DNA from: Argopecten irradians
Taxonomy: Eukaryota > Mollusca > Bivalvia > Pectinida > Pectinidae
Assembly (NCBI RefSeq): GCF_041381155.1
Contig: NC_091143.1
Span: 27,901,331 to 27,965,330, forward strand
Direction of reading: 5' to 3'
DNA length: 64,000 nt
Below are positions 1 through 11,505 of the stretch, piece by piece (position 1 is the stretch's first letter; every line of letters begins with the position of its first letter). A model generated the notes under the pieces. The model did not search any database and was not told where the DNA came from. It saw only the letters and a list, made by a program, of their open reading frames with translations. Both the position numbers and the translations under genes were made by a program.

Positions 1-871
1 TGTAGTGTATTAGTCTGTATTGATCAGTAGTTTTATTTTCGAACTCTCATATCTTATGTTGACAGGTTTTTTGGCCCATGATGGATGACGTCATTTGGTA
101 TGGGAAGGACGACATCATCACACTTCTTGACGATCCTCCAAAACCAGTCACAAAACGACACAATGAAACAGCCGAGAAATATGGTGCCTGATTGAAAAGG
201 AACTTGACTGAGTTGATGAAATTGAAAATATTGAACAGTATTGTAGAGTTAAATTCAATAAAATGTTGAAGTGTGTGCACGGTGTCATTTCCGTATTTCT
301 ACTGATCACTTCCGTAACCAAATGTCATTTCCGCAACACGTGTATAATTATGATATCTGTTTATGCTGCGGGGCTTCAGAAATATTTGCAATGGTTTTGT
401 GATAAAGATAAATTCATAACTGATATGTTAAAGTATGAAATCAATATCCATCTCTTGTGCTGTTATATTGAACAGATAAGAATACTTAAGAAAATCATTC
501 CAAATCTTTGTCTGTGGCGATAATTCTACAGTATGCACTATTTTTCATTAAATACTACAGAAAAACCTCACGAAGGTTAATTTCAGACAGTTTTACATCC
601 GTATTGCTAAAATGATTCAACTATTTCTCCCATGCTATAAACTAAGCCAAAAATAGAAACGTTACGGAAGTGATCAAATATGTCATGCATGCAACTATTA
701 TCTAATTGTTTCGTTCTTTCCGGAATGTAGGACTCAATGCAGGCATTAGAAAAACATAATATCTCATTCATGCATTACACTGGATGAGATAGGAATCATA
801 ACAAATAAAATGTTTTAAAATCTCGCAATTAGGCAATACCTCTGGATTTTTTTTTGGAATCACCCACATAC
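1..871. other. No recognisable gene
   Basis: Only short overlapping open frames occur here and none resembles a known domain or is supported by splice signals. The DNA is AT-rich. I see no repeat that recurs elsewhere in the window. Confidence 0.5.
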
Positions 872-1074
872 AGTGCCAGAGGATATACAGTTATCACACA
901 TACGGGTTTTTATCTCAAATGTCACAAACGATATATGTAGAGTAAATATAATCAATAATATAACCTTAGGAATGTCAAATTACACACAATAGTATTAACT
1001 GATAATTGATGTTAAAATTTAGCAACTATTAACAGAAGTTCAAAGTACTTAAAAAATTATCACAAAATTCTTTG
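872..1074 (+). repeat. Left copy of a ~203-bp direct repeat
   Basis: The stretch starting AGTGCCAGAGGATATACAG recurs at 2564-2765 in the same orientation with roughly 8 differences and a small indel over about 200 bases. The two copies bracket the broken gag-like frame at 1114-2207. They could be short LTRs of a small retroelement, or a local duplication split by an insertion. I see no convincing TG...CA termini, so the LTR reading is tentative. Confidence 0.75.
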
Positions 1075-1113
1075 TGATAACTTTTCCGCTCCGGGAAAGA
1101 CGCGTCCCGCGTC

Positions 1114-2207
1114 TTAACTGTCCACTGTTTTGATGGAGTCTATTCGCTTGGTTTTCATAGGAAATGTGTGGTCGTGAATTAATTTGTGGTTGGTTTCGTG
1201 GTCAGGCAAAAGTATTCGGTCTGGTAGTATTTGGAGTGCTGTAGTAACTTGTTTTTGGAGGCTTGTGTTTATGTTTTGTTTCTGTTTTAATTTCTCGTCC
1301 TTCTCCGAAATTCTGAATTTTAAATCAGAAACCTGTCGCTGCGTCTGTTCTTTTTGTTTCGCGGTTGTTTGTAATATACTGATTGTTTCATCTTTGCTTT
1401 TCATAATTTTCTTTCTGTTGTTCAATGCTTTTTCTAGTTCCTTAATTTGAGACATATAATTGGTTATATTCACATTTTTTGCGCGCGCACATTCCTCTTC
1501 TAGAATTTCGTTTGATCTTTGTAATTTTGCACAGTTTTCTGATATTTTGGAGATGGTAATTTTGGTACGAACAAGTTTTGACTGTAATGAAATTATCTGG
1601 TTGCTGTAGTTAGTTTCTTTCTGGAAATTGTTTTGAAGTTCACTATTTTCAATGTCACTGAATGGAAAAATACGTAATACTTTTTCGTATCTCGGAATTT
1701 CCTGAGACGTTCAGAATCTCGCCGCCGTTTGGATGTTGACTTGGCCTTTTTCTTTGGTGCTGTGCGAATAACGGACTTACTGTCCGAAGATTTTTTTTCG
1801 GGACAGGAACAGGATGGATAGGCAGTTTCGGACGCTGACTGGTCCAGGGATAATATCCTGTTGTACCAACATCTGTAGCACAATTTCCGGGTCGATTAAA
1901 ACACATTCTCGAAAAGTGGCCAATGTTTCCACATCGGAAACTGTTACATCCGTTTGCTGGACAACACATCGGATAGTTTGGAGCAAAGATGCTCCCACAT
2001 CTGTAACATGATGTCATCCCGAATAGTTACCGTCAAAACGTTACCCTGTTTAATTCCAAAGTATGGCGAAAACAGTCCAGTCCGTGTGATTCCGAATACA
2101 GTTGGTCCTTCTTTAAGTCCCTCGCCGGAAATACTAGTTTGGTAGTTAAGGTTGTGGGAAAGCGTTCCCAGCGTAGAAGTGGGCACTACCAGGATTATCT
2201 CCACCAA
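1114..2207 (-). pseudogene. Broken gag-like frame: zinc-knuckle cysteines then coiled coil
   Basis: Read on the minus strand, three overlapping frames give one plausible protein in pieces. An N-terminal stretch (from about 2207) is followed in a second frame by a cysteine-rich region with CYRCG and then FRCGNIGHFSRMC, which resembles a retroviral-type CCHC knuckle, although the expected first Cys appears to be Ser. A third frame carries a basic KRRRDSERLRKF segment. From about 1680 the frame is open to the stop at 1114 and is rich in K, E, Q and N with heptad-like spacing, so probably a coiled coil. At least two frameshifts are needed to join the parts. Zinc knuckle plus basic and coiled-coil regions suggests a gag-like or zinc-knuckle protein of a retroelement. 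No reverse transcriptase or integrase is adjacent. The family is not identified. Confidence 0.55.
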
Positions 2208-2563
2208 TTAACATACGGAAACTTCCGCACGTTTTGTCAAGTAGAAAGATGACGTAAGAAAATGGAATTTAATGATGATGACTTTGACTTTGACTTGACG
2301 GATGCATGGCTATTCTAGAGTGTCAAGAATGTAGCCGTTGTGTTCCGTACAAAGGCGGAGACCTAACTGACTTACAAATAAAATATTTCATGCTTAAATA
2401 ATGTACATACAATAAAATTACAGAATTACGATTGATAGATATAGCTCATTGCAGATAAATCAGCCGTGGTCAGTGTCCTTTAGGTAATTAGGATGGCAGT
2501 GACATTAATCCGGTTACATAATAGAAAGGAACATAAAATCCTTCAGAAAAGGTATCTAAGTAA

Positions 2564-2765
2564 AGTGCCAGAGGATATACAGTTATCACACATACGGGTT
2601 TTTATCTCAAATGTCACAAACGATATATGTAGAGTAAGTATAATCAAGAATATAACCTTAGGAATGTCAAATTCAACACAATAGTATTAACTGATAATTG
2701 ATGTTAAAATTTAGCAACTATTGACAGAAGTTCAAAGCACTTAAAAATTTATCACAAAATACTTT
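2564..2765 (+). repeat. Right copy of the ~203-bp direct repeat
   Basis: This matches 872-1074 in direct orientation at about 95 per cent by eye. In one frame it can be read as about 40 codons ending in a stop shortly after, in both copies, but there is no splice or domain support for coding. Confidence 0.75.
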
Positions 2766-3124
2766 GATATTTGTATAAATTCACGTGTGTCACATCCAGG
2801 ATCCTCGCATTTACCGACTATAACTTTATCTTCTCTAGTGCTCTCTTCATTTCTTATATATCATTGCTCAATATATCATCGAGATCTTAAACATTTCCAG
2901 AGTTCTGTGTTGTAATAAATGATAACATTCTGTTGTCAATAGTTTTTCTTTTAACTTGGAGTAAGTTTTTCTATGAAGTTTGAGAGTTGTTTGTATTTCA
3001 TCTTCGATGTTTCTTTGATAACTGTGTTGCCTTACGCCACTCATTTCTTGTCCACTTTTCGCTGATAATGGTGCATTATTTCATAGTGAAAAATAGCACT
3101 TTATTTTGTTTTATTTTTATCTGT

Positions 3125-3247
3125 GATTTATTTCATTTGTCCATAATAGTTTTAAATTCAAACTTGTTTTATTTCAAATTTGGAAGTGTCGATAATTGTA
3201 ATAAAACAAGTTTGAATTTAAAACTATTTGGACAAATAAAATAAATC
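3125..3247. repeat. Foldback (inverted repeat) hairpin, ~48-bp arms
   Basis: The left arm (3125-3173) and right arm (3200-3247) are reverse complements apart from a few differences, around a 26-bp spacer. The arm core AAACAAGTTTGAATTTAAAA reads out of both sides. The rest of 2766-3480 shows nothing recognisable. Confidence 0.85.
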
Positions 3248-3480
3248 ATAATTAAAAAAATCAAGAGGTCAAAGAGGCCTGCTGCTAGAGAAAGAGCATT
3301 GCAAAGTTGGTTCAAATCTATAAAAACTATTTACGAATTAAAAAATACACTTTGAAGTTGAACTTTCGTCTTAGAATTTTTATTTTTTGTTTTTCGTTTT
3401 GATAGTTAGTGTATTATGTTACCAAACCTTATGCTTAAAATTCCAATTTGCTTTGCTAACGTTAAACAACAAAACCAAAC

Positions 3481-4806
3481 AAGAAGTCAGTCAGTTTCAG
3501 TGATTTTATAAATTTCAATTTTTAATCTATGGAGATTATTTGGTTCCATCAGACCTGTGAATTCAGAAGAAGATTTTGGAATTTTAGCCATTTTGACCCA
3601 TTTTGGCTCCGCCCCTCTGGTCCCTGGGGGTCAGCCAGGACCAATATGGATATGGTGTTAAAATGCTATTTCAGGCTAATAATTCTAAGCCAGTTTGACT
3701 CATTTCCTATTAAACCTAAGCAAATAATGTTCATAAATGTGTTTTTCCTATAAAGACTATAGTAAATTTTACCCCCTTCCCAGGGGAAAATCTGAGATCC
3801 CAGGGCCATGAAATTCACAATTTTTGTAAAGGGCCTTACGAACTTCCAATCTATGAAGAGTATTTGGTTCCATCAAATCTGTGAATTCAGAAGAAGATTT
3901 TTGAAGTTTTAGCCTATTTGACCATTTTTTTGGCCCCGCCCCTAAGGCTCCTGGGGGTCAGCCAGGACCAATATGGATATGACGATAAAATGCTATCTCA
4001 GGCTAATAATTCTAACCCAGTTTGACTAATTGCCTATGAAAAATAAGCAGATAACATTCATAAATGTGTTTTTCCTATATAAACTATAGTAAACTTTTAG
4101 CCTATTTGACCATTTTTTTGGCCCCGCCCCTAAGGCCCCTGGGGGTCAGCCAGGACCAATATGGATATGACGATAAAATGCTATCTCAGGCTAATAATTC
4201 TAACCCAGTTTGACTAATTGCCTATGAAAAATAAGCAGATAACATTCATAAATGTGTTTTTCCTATATAAACTATAGTAAACTTGACCCCCTCCACAGGG
4301 GAACATGAGACCCCGGGGTCATATAATTCACAATTTTTGTAAAGGACCTTAAGACCTTTCCATCTATGAAGGGTATTTGATTCTACCAGTTCCATAATTT
4401 CAGAGAAGAAGATTTTTGAAGCTTATTTGACCCCTTTTGGCACCACCCCTAAGGCCCCTGGGAGTAAAAAAAATGTGTTTTCCCTATTTAAACTATAGTA
4501 AACTTAACCCCCCCAAGGGGGAACCTGAGACCCCAGGGTCATATAATTCACAATTTTGTAAAGGTCTTTTAGATTTTACCCTTTTGGCCCTTCCCACAGC
4601 CCCCAGGGGGATGGGGACCATATAATTCACAATTTTGATTGGCCTTTGCCTTAGGTTTGTGCAAATTTTCATTGAATTTGGTTCAGCGGTTTTTGAGAAT
4701 AAGTCGAAAAAGTAACTTGTTTACGGACATACGACGGACCACGCACGACGACGGACAAAAGGCGATTAGAATAGGTCACTTGAGACCTCGTCTCAAGTGA
4801 CCTAAA
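3481..4806 (-). repeat. Bivalve dispersed element with GTCACTTGAGAC palindromic end
   Basis: This is the same family as 38936-45222, in opposite orientation. Shared blocks include GAAGTCAGTCAGT with ATTTATAAATTT nearby, repeated 'ccctggggtctca' and 'actatagttta' modules, and a terminal GGTCACTTGAGAC...GTCTCAAGTGACC palindrome at about 4774-4803. It lacks the opposite terminus seen at about 45222, so it is truncated at the 3480 end. I see no open frame that recurs between copies. The family is recognised as common in bivalve genomes; its mechanism of movement is not evident. Confidence 0.75.
3907..4282 (+). repeat. 188-bp tandem duplication inside the bivalve element
   Basis: The blocks 3907-4094 and 4095-4282 are almost identical (one difference noticed, GGCTCC against GGCCCC), each starting TTTTAGCCTATTTGACC. 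The near identity suggests a recent unequal exchange within the element. Confidence 0.85.
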
Positions 4807-4829
4807 AAAAACCCACTATTTTTCACCAT

Positions 4830-5523
4830 AAAACATATACGACTTACGGCTAAAAGATTTACGATATGTTGTGTCCTGGGTGAAACACCACCAATTATAT
4901 ATATATATTATATAGATAGGTTACCATGATAAAACGATGGGGAATATAAAATGTATAGTATGATTATTACATCAGAGGTAAACGTTTAAAATTACATGTG
5001 GTAACAAAAAGGTTAAGTCGGCCCATACTATCATGTATCCTGCTGTATGTTTTTGTCAAAAGTAGAATATCCCAATTATGTATAACTCATCTGTTCATTT
5101 TAAAACGTTTTATATTATAGCTACAAAACAACAGCAAAAGCTCCAGAAGGTCACCATTTATAATATTTGTAAATTTTGTGAAATCAACTTATTCCATTTC
5201 TTTCAATGTTAATCTAATCGAGTTTCTGTCTTGTGCATGTGGATCCCCTCCTGAAAACGTTAAACGCTACTTGTTTACATGTAAGAGATAAATAAACAAA
5301 ACACTGCTTCTATGTAGAAATCTCTGAAATCGTACTTTTCTTTCTCTGGATATGTTACTATTTCGTCAGGAATTTAGCTTGAATGATGAAAATAAATTTC
5401 GATTATCACACTGCTACCGCCGGACCTTAGATCCAGTTATGTATGGAAGAATAGGAAAAAGCCATCAAAAGTACGTTATGTGGCGAATATTAAGAAAATG
5501 TGCAATGGTTGGTTTAATATATT
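4830..5523. other. No recognisable gene
   Basis: AT-rich DNA with a short (TA)n run near 4899-4912. No domain-like open frame was found. Confidence 0.5.
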
Positions 5524-6212
5524 TACGTCCTTTAATCATCCCGGGTCATGTAAGAAAAGCTTCCCTTGTACGTGGTATATTGCGTGTGTGAAGTGCGAGG
5601 TACGTGTTTTTGGAGACTGGTATATTCGTGATGTATGTTGTAAAGTGGAACTCTTTTCCTTTTTAAACAATCTGATTAAAATACAGATACTTATTATCAT
5701 TACATTTGATAAGAGGATATGAGAACATCCCATTAGGGGTTACGTCAAGATGACCTTTTGAAATGGCCAATCAAATTGGCACTGCCAAAATCTTGACTGG
5801 GGACGAAATAGTTTGAAAAAGCTGTCCAAATTATTTTCGAATATGTCGTCATCTCGCACGAAGTGCACAACAAAGCTAATTGTATATGTATACTGGGGCG
5901 AAAAGACGTTTTCAATTGATGTTGAAAGGTGTACAAACTGCATTTTCTCTGAAGTAACGTGGTATAAAGGTCATCTGGACGTGACCCCTTATGGGATATT
6001 GTCAGATCCTCTATTGAACGGAGTGGTTATAAGGATCTGTGTTTTAATCAGATTGCTTTTTATAGTGCTATATCACTGACGCATGCCACAGAAGACACCG
6101 ACAAACATTCCCGATCCGATCACGTTATACTGACAATGGACGAACCAGTCGTCCCACACCCTTAATGCTGAGCGCTAAGCAGGAGCAGAAACAACCACTT
6201 CTATAGACGATG
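5524..6212 (-). repeat. SINE-like family R1, partial copy interrupted by a MITE
   Basis: R1 sequence in reverse orientation runs from about 5524 to 5667 (diverged) and resumes at 6056-6212, where the blocks TATAGTGCTATATCACTGA and AATGCTGAGCGCTAAGCAGG are clear. The two parts are joined once the nested 5668-6055 element and one target duplication are removed. Confidence 0.75.
5668..6055. mobile_element. Nested MITE with ~27-bp TIRs and 9-bp target duplication
   Basis: The ends are CAATCTGATTAAAATACAGA and, inverted, the same with minor changes. Flanks are CTTTTTAAA on the left and CTTTTTATA on the right, so a 9-bp duplication with one mismatch; the intact R1 consensus has CTTTTTATAG at this site. 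A second copy lies at 17207-17603 with a perfect 9-bp duplication. Nine-base duplications with terminal inverted repeats suggest a Mutator-like (MULE) origin. No transposase is encoded. Confidence 0.85.
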
Positions 6213-6391
6213 ATTTGGTATTAGTATTTAAAGTGTCGGCTGTGCTGAATGGAACAATTGTTTTAATTCAACACATTTTCTCCATTGACTATAAATGTAG
6301 AGAACGTTTGTAAGTTTGAATTTACTTATGCTCAATGATATTGCTAACATGGCAATAACATATGTTTAAGAAAACTATTTAAGCTTTAAGC

Positions 6392-6474
6392 TTAATGCTG
6401 AGCGCTAAGCAGGAGCAGAAACTACCACTTTTATAGACTTTGTTGTGTCTCGGCCAGGGGACACAACTTGGCCA
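6392..6474 (-). repeat. SINE-like family R1 fragment
   Basis: The blocks AATGCTGAGCGCTAAGCAGG and GTGTCTCGGCCAGGGGACA match the middle of R1 in reverse. Both ends are lost. Confidence 0.7.
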
Positions 6475-6828
6475 TGTATCCCTACGTATAGTATACCATG
6501 CAATGTATATGACCAGCAGTATAAGCTTGTTACGCCTTCCTAGTAATTAATCAATAAATTTTTCCTATGAACACATACACAAACAGTCATTTTGCATGAA
6601 GGACGATAATAACTATAATCGTTCATTCCAGATCACTTCCTGATCAAAATAATATCGAGGAACAACTTATTAGGGTTATATCCCCTGTTTAATATGTGGG
6701 TTTTGTATGCCTAAATATTACTTCTTCAGTGTAACTGAACATAAAGTAATTAATATAAAGTGTATATGCATCCGTCCTAACCTTAGATACAGTATTACTG
6801 TTGACACAATGAGTATACCTTTGTTGAC

Positions 6829-7351
6829 CTGCAGGTAGGACGTTAGAATTGTACCTGCAGTCTCTATTGCATAATCGTAAAGGGTGACTACATTTAGGAT
6901 CTTTAATCTACTTTCTAAATGACTTAATCTTTCCTAATGCCTCCCCTAGCACCGCCTCACTTTTGGCCTTTAGTTGAGCGTTCCCCCCTGTGAGGAAGGC
7001 TCTTGGTTCTGACCCCTGGCCAAGACACACCAAATGCTATGAAAGTGGTAGTTTCTACTCCTGCTTAGCGCTCAGCATACAGGAAGTGGGACGACTGGTT
7101 AGCCCGTTGTAAGTATAATGTGACCAGGTGGGGTTTGTTGCTTGGTGTCTTCGGCAGCATGCGTCAGTGATATAGCACTATAAAATGAGCAACAATTCCA
7201 CTGTTACAAGAAAAAACAACATGAATATACCGCAAAAACACACACCTCGCACAACATACACGCAACACACCGCATACATTGGAAGCCGTCTTTACATGCC
7301 CATACACTGTAACTGTTAATACGACGTTCATTAATCAAACAAACAAACAAA
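6829..7351 (+). mobile_element. SINE-like family R1, diverged near-full copy
   Basis: It starts CCTGCAGGTAGGACGTTAG and ends at an (AAAC)n run near 7351, so it covers the whole element. It is more diverged than the copies at 30640, 35158 and 38276, and I could not find a clear target duplication. Open frames across it are chance. Confidence 0.8.
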
Positions 7352-9804
7352 ATCCTCAAAAGTGAAATCTGTACACAGACTTTATATATGCATAGTACAT
7401 CATACGCGTACATCTGTGCGCACGTACAATGTACGTGGTTCGAACACACAACTGACGAGTTTATCACGAGAACAGGTATAGTCCAGTCAAACTAGGTTTC
7501 AACGTCAAACTAATTGCAACAAAAATTATTTTTGTTGGAATGTTTTTAGATTTCGACTATAAGTTACTCGTAAAAATTCCCAAAAAATCCCATAAGGGGA
7601 AAGTGGTTAATTTTACATATTTATAAAGTCATCTACACCGCCGGTAAATGTGTCCCGTATGGGCCGCCGTTGTACTAGCGCGATATTGATCAAAATTTCC
7701 ATTTTACACATATTTACGATAAAATTCAATATTTAATACTTATTCTGAAGAGTGGTTTGGATGTTTGCCACCTCATTATTGTTTTGGTTTCTAATTGTGT
7801 ACTATTTTCTTTTATTTCAGTAATTATTTTACTTTATTGCCACTTTATTTCTAAATACGTGTCATATCTCTACATATAACAGATACTAATGGTCAGTTAG
7901 TTCCATGTATTTATTTATCTGAGGCCAGTTGTTCAAAGGTCTATTAAAAGTTAATCGAGGATTAAGCCTTCATTAAACCGTCATTAACTTGATGACGTCA
8001 TATCCAGAAAATATAATGTTGCACAAATGTCCATTAAAGTTAACGGATGGGGGCATAAAGCTCTTATAAAGCTTGATTAAAATCTACGATATTTAATGGA
8101 CCTATGGGGCTCCTTTAAACCATAATTAAATGCTAATTTGTATGGTAAAACTTTTGTATAAACTCTTTTAGCACAGTTCGGTCATCAAATTCACAAAGAC
8201 GGTAAAACAATGTCCAATTAGAGCATTTATATGTTTGAGGAAATGTTTAGAAATGAAACTGGAAGAAGCAGAATTAAAAAGTGAACTTGCTGGGTTGGGG
8301 ATGTACATGTATGTATGTTTCCAATTAACCTACATGTATATATATGATAATCAACTTCTACATGTTCTTAATGGATACATGTTAAAAAATGACTTTACAG
8401 TGAAAACTAGTCATCATGTTATAGACTTTTACACCTTCTTATTAATAACAGAAACAACAATATCAAGCAAATGAAATACATATTTCAACAAACAAATGTC
8501 AAAGGGCATATATATGTAGCTCTGAATAAGAAGTAAATACACACAGTGATGAATAAAAAAAAGGGGGAATTAATTAATAGAAAATCAAATACGATCAAAC
8601 AAGTGTACAATTAATTGTCGATAATGGAAAATCTGCCTAAGAAGACATTGTTGGTGCCTTCGGAATTTGTGAGTTAGCTTGATACATGTAACTACGTTGA
8701 TTCGGGGTGCAATCGGCCTATGACTTTAATTAACTTATAGTTTCAGAAACGCTATAGCGAATTTCTGTTATAACGAATTATTTCCTCTGGTCCCAAGTCT
8801 GATTGTAATTAGATTTGAAGAAAGTTTATTTTAAAGTATAGATGAAAATTGAACTCCGCTTTTCTACACACATGTACATATGGAAGTTAACGTATATAAT
8901 GTAACCAATGGGTTCCCGCCAAAAATATAAACCGTTCTTATTTTTTAGAATATCACTTTATACAACGTCAACGTAATGTTGTAGACCGCAACCAATCCCC
9001 ATGACACAAACCATAATATACATGATGCTGTATTATTTGTAGGTAAGTTACTGGTACAAGGACAATACTGTCACATCACTCCGCTAATTACATTTTAAAC
9101 AATTTGACGTCATATATTTATTCTGCTTCTTAACCATTTCTATAGTTTAAATCGCGTCCTTTGATTTCTTAATTATGTCTTCTACATGAAGTAGAAAATA
9201 CAATAAACAAGTGAAGCTTCGCTCTTCTCATACCGTGCATGATTCATATTAAAACACCTGGCTGCGCCCTTTAAGGCCTTGCCTTCAGTCATATTATGTA
9301 TATTGTAGGAGGTTACATTAGGGGTTCATGTTGGGTTTGCCTCTGTGAAGTTGGCATTCATATTGGCTATGAATGCCAACTGAAAGACGTTCAATTCTTA
9401 TATTTACATTTACAATTTTATGTTGGAAAAACACGGAATTTTGCATATCAATAATGAATTAAACATTTCGTTATTGTTAGGATGGAACAGCCATTAGAAC
9501 AGCCGTTTACCGTGATCGCTGGCACGACAATTATGACGTCACAATGATAATTACGTCATAAGAAACGATCGAAGCTCATATTCGAAATGACTGGCAACTG
9601 CGCTTGGTAAGGTTACACAGTGGGACTGTAGTATAAATATAAATGTAAGGATATGCACCGGTTGCTAAAGAAAATATAAAGCCACTTACACTGGGGAGAG
9701 CAAGAAAACTCTAAACAGTTACAAGACGTCATCAATACATGCAATGTAAACGATTTGTGGATTGTCGATGACTTCATAAATGTTGACGCATAAAGACATT
9801 CCTG
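7352..9804. other. No gene seen; one MITE-like remnant
   Basis: A remnant near 7924-8110 begins CCAGTTGTTCAAAGGTCTAT, like the 'gttgttcaaag' MITE family at 29201-29414. Around 8745-8785 there is a fragment with an 'ataacgaatt' motif typical of short TIR repeats. No coding signal was found. Confidence 0.5.
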
Positions 9805-10074
9805 TGAGTAGGACGACTGGTTCGCCCAATGTCAGTATAATGTGACCGAATGGGGTGTGTTGCTTGGCGTCTTCTGCCGCATTCTTCAGTGATTTAGCAC
9901 TATTAAAAGGGCAACAGTTACATAATTGTACAAGAAGACACACCACAAACATACCGCAGTCTCACCCCGCACTTCACACGCGTTACACAATGCAAACATG
10001 GGAGGCCGTCCTTACATGACCCTGACTTTTGATAGGACGTTACAATCATCAAACAAACAAACAAACAAACCGCT
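9805..10074 (+). repeat. SINE-like family R1, 3' half
   Basis: It runs from GTAGGACGACTGGTTCGCCC to the (AAAC)n tail. The 5' half is missing, as expected for 5' truncation by target-primed reverse transcription. A separate 5' fragment, CCCTGCAGGTATGGCGTTAG and following, lies at about 10131-10179. Confidence 0.8.
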
Positions 10075-10179
10075 CTCAAATTGTACCAGAATTATATAAT
10101 ATAGTTTGAAAATCTTTAGGATACCGAACTCGCCCTGCAGGTATGGCGTTAGAATTGTACCTGCTGCCCCTATTGCAAT

Positions 10180-11188
10180 TTACATTTTTACAGTTTTATT
10201 AGTAATTGTAAAGTGATTTCTCAATATATGTTTCCATATAAAACATGCATAAGGCATAAAACCAACAATTTTGCAGTACATGTATATAATTTCTGTGTTA
10301 CAATAACGTTTAAATGACATATGAAGCAATTTTAATGGTTTCCACAGCTTAACTCATCAAACCTTATGATTTTCAAAAGATTAATGAAGAAACCATAGCA
10401 TGTAAAAAAAAATAGCCAGTTACGGCACATATAACTTTAAATACGCAAAATCTTTGCATTTCTTGTGGAGTTATCAATCCAATAATCAATAAAATAGAAT
10501 TAACTAAATTAATGCAGACTTATTCCAAAATCATTTTAATTTTTTTTTCAAACTGGATCATCGCAATTGACATTCTGTTAGTGAATATTTAAGAATGCAC
10601 TTGATTTTAACAATCCAGTCAGATATAATAAGCGAAAATAGGGTACACAGGGTCAGAGGTAATGTTCATATGTTTTACAAGAGAAAGAAACATCTCGTTG
10701 GTGTTTTATAATTTATGAAAACAAATAGTGAATTTTATGACCAGACAATATCTTTTACAAATATTATGTTAATATCCATGCTGATAATCCCCAAATGATA
10801 TGACTATTCTATGATCCAGGAAATGTCAAGCTTCGTCTAGTGGCCAACAAGGGGTAATAATAAAATGCACAAATAATATAACCAAACAACTAGTGAAAAG
10901 ACTATTGTGAAAAAGGATAAAACGCACTCAAAAAAATCGCTTTATGGTGTGGAAGTTAAGTTTGGACTTTGAATCATGTCCTCTCGACAACTTAGGTAAC
11001 ATTATTTATTTTTCAAACACTAGCTTTAATTTTGTACTCTGTTAAATAGAAAAGTGTTGTTACAAGAGATATGCTACAATATGTATACATCAGACACTTA
11101 GGGCGAATAATAAAGGGGAGGCTGTCTTTTAATAAGCAAAGCTATAAATTTTCTGTAAATAATAATAATGATAATTTTTGGGCTTGAC
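10180..11188. other. No recognisable gene; 3' flank of the transporter gene
   Basis: AT-rich DNA downstream of the transporter stop codon. I saw no clear AATAAA polyadenylation signal on the minus strand close to the stop, so the 3' UTR end is not set. Confidence 0.45.
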
Positions 11189-11505
11189 TTAATATTCCAT
11201 ATCAGTGATATCTATTTCATTAACAATTTCATCTGCAGCATTTATAACATCTTCAATGTTAGAATCATCTCCTTCGTCCTGACGCTCGTTAGCGATTTGT
11301 CCCTTGTTTTCACTATTGTTCATTTTGTTTTGTTCTTCGTTGCTATTCTCGTTTCCGTCGACGTCCGGTGGCGACTCTTTTGCTTTTCTCCGCAGCAGCA
11401 AAAACCTGGAGAGAAGTGCACACACTCCCGCCACAATTAGCATACTGGCAGCGACGTAGAAGGCTGCGGCATAGTCATCTTCTTCGTGTCTACTGTTAGC
11501 ATATT
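11189..11505 (-). CDS. Copy A exon 7 (terminal): TM12 and acidic C-tail
   Basis: The acceptor TTTTCCAG precedes the exon and the split Glu codon gives EYANSRHEEDDY, then a hydrophobic TM12 (AAFYVAASMLIVAGVCALL), a basic RRKAK stop-transfer and a long cytosolic tail rich in N, E and D ending DITDMEY. The tail is predicted disordered. Confidence 0.85.

Noticed and set aside
1954-2145. Plus-strand frames opposite the gag-like region
   Set aside because: These are shadow frames; only the minus strand shows the cysteine pattern and coiled coil.
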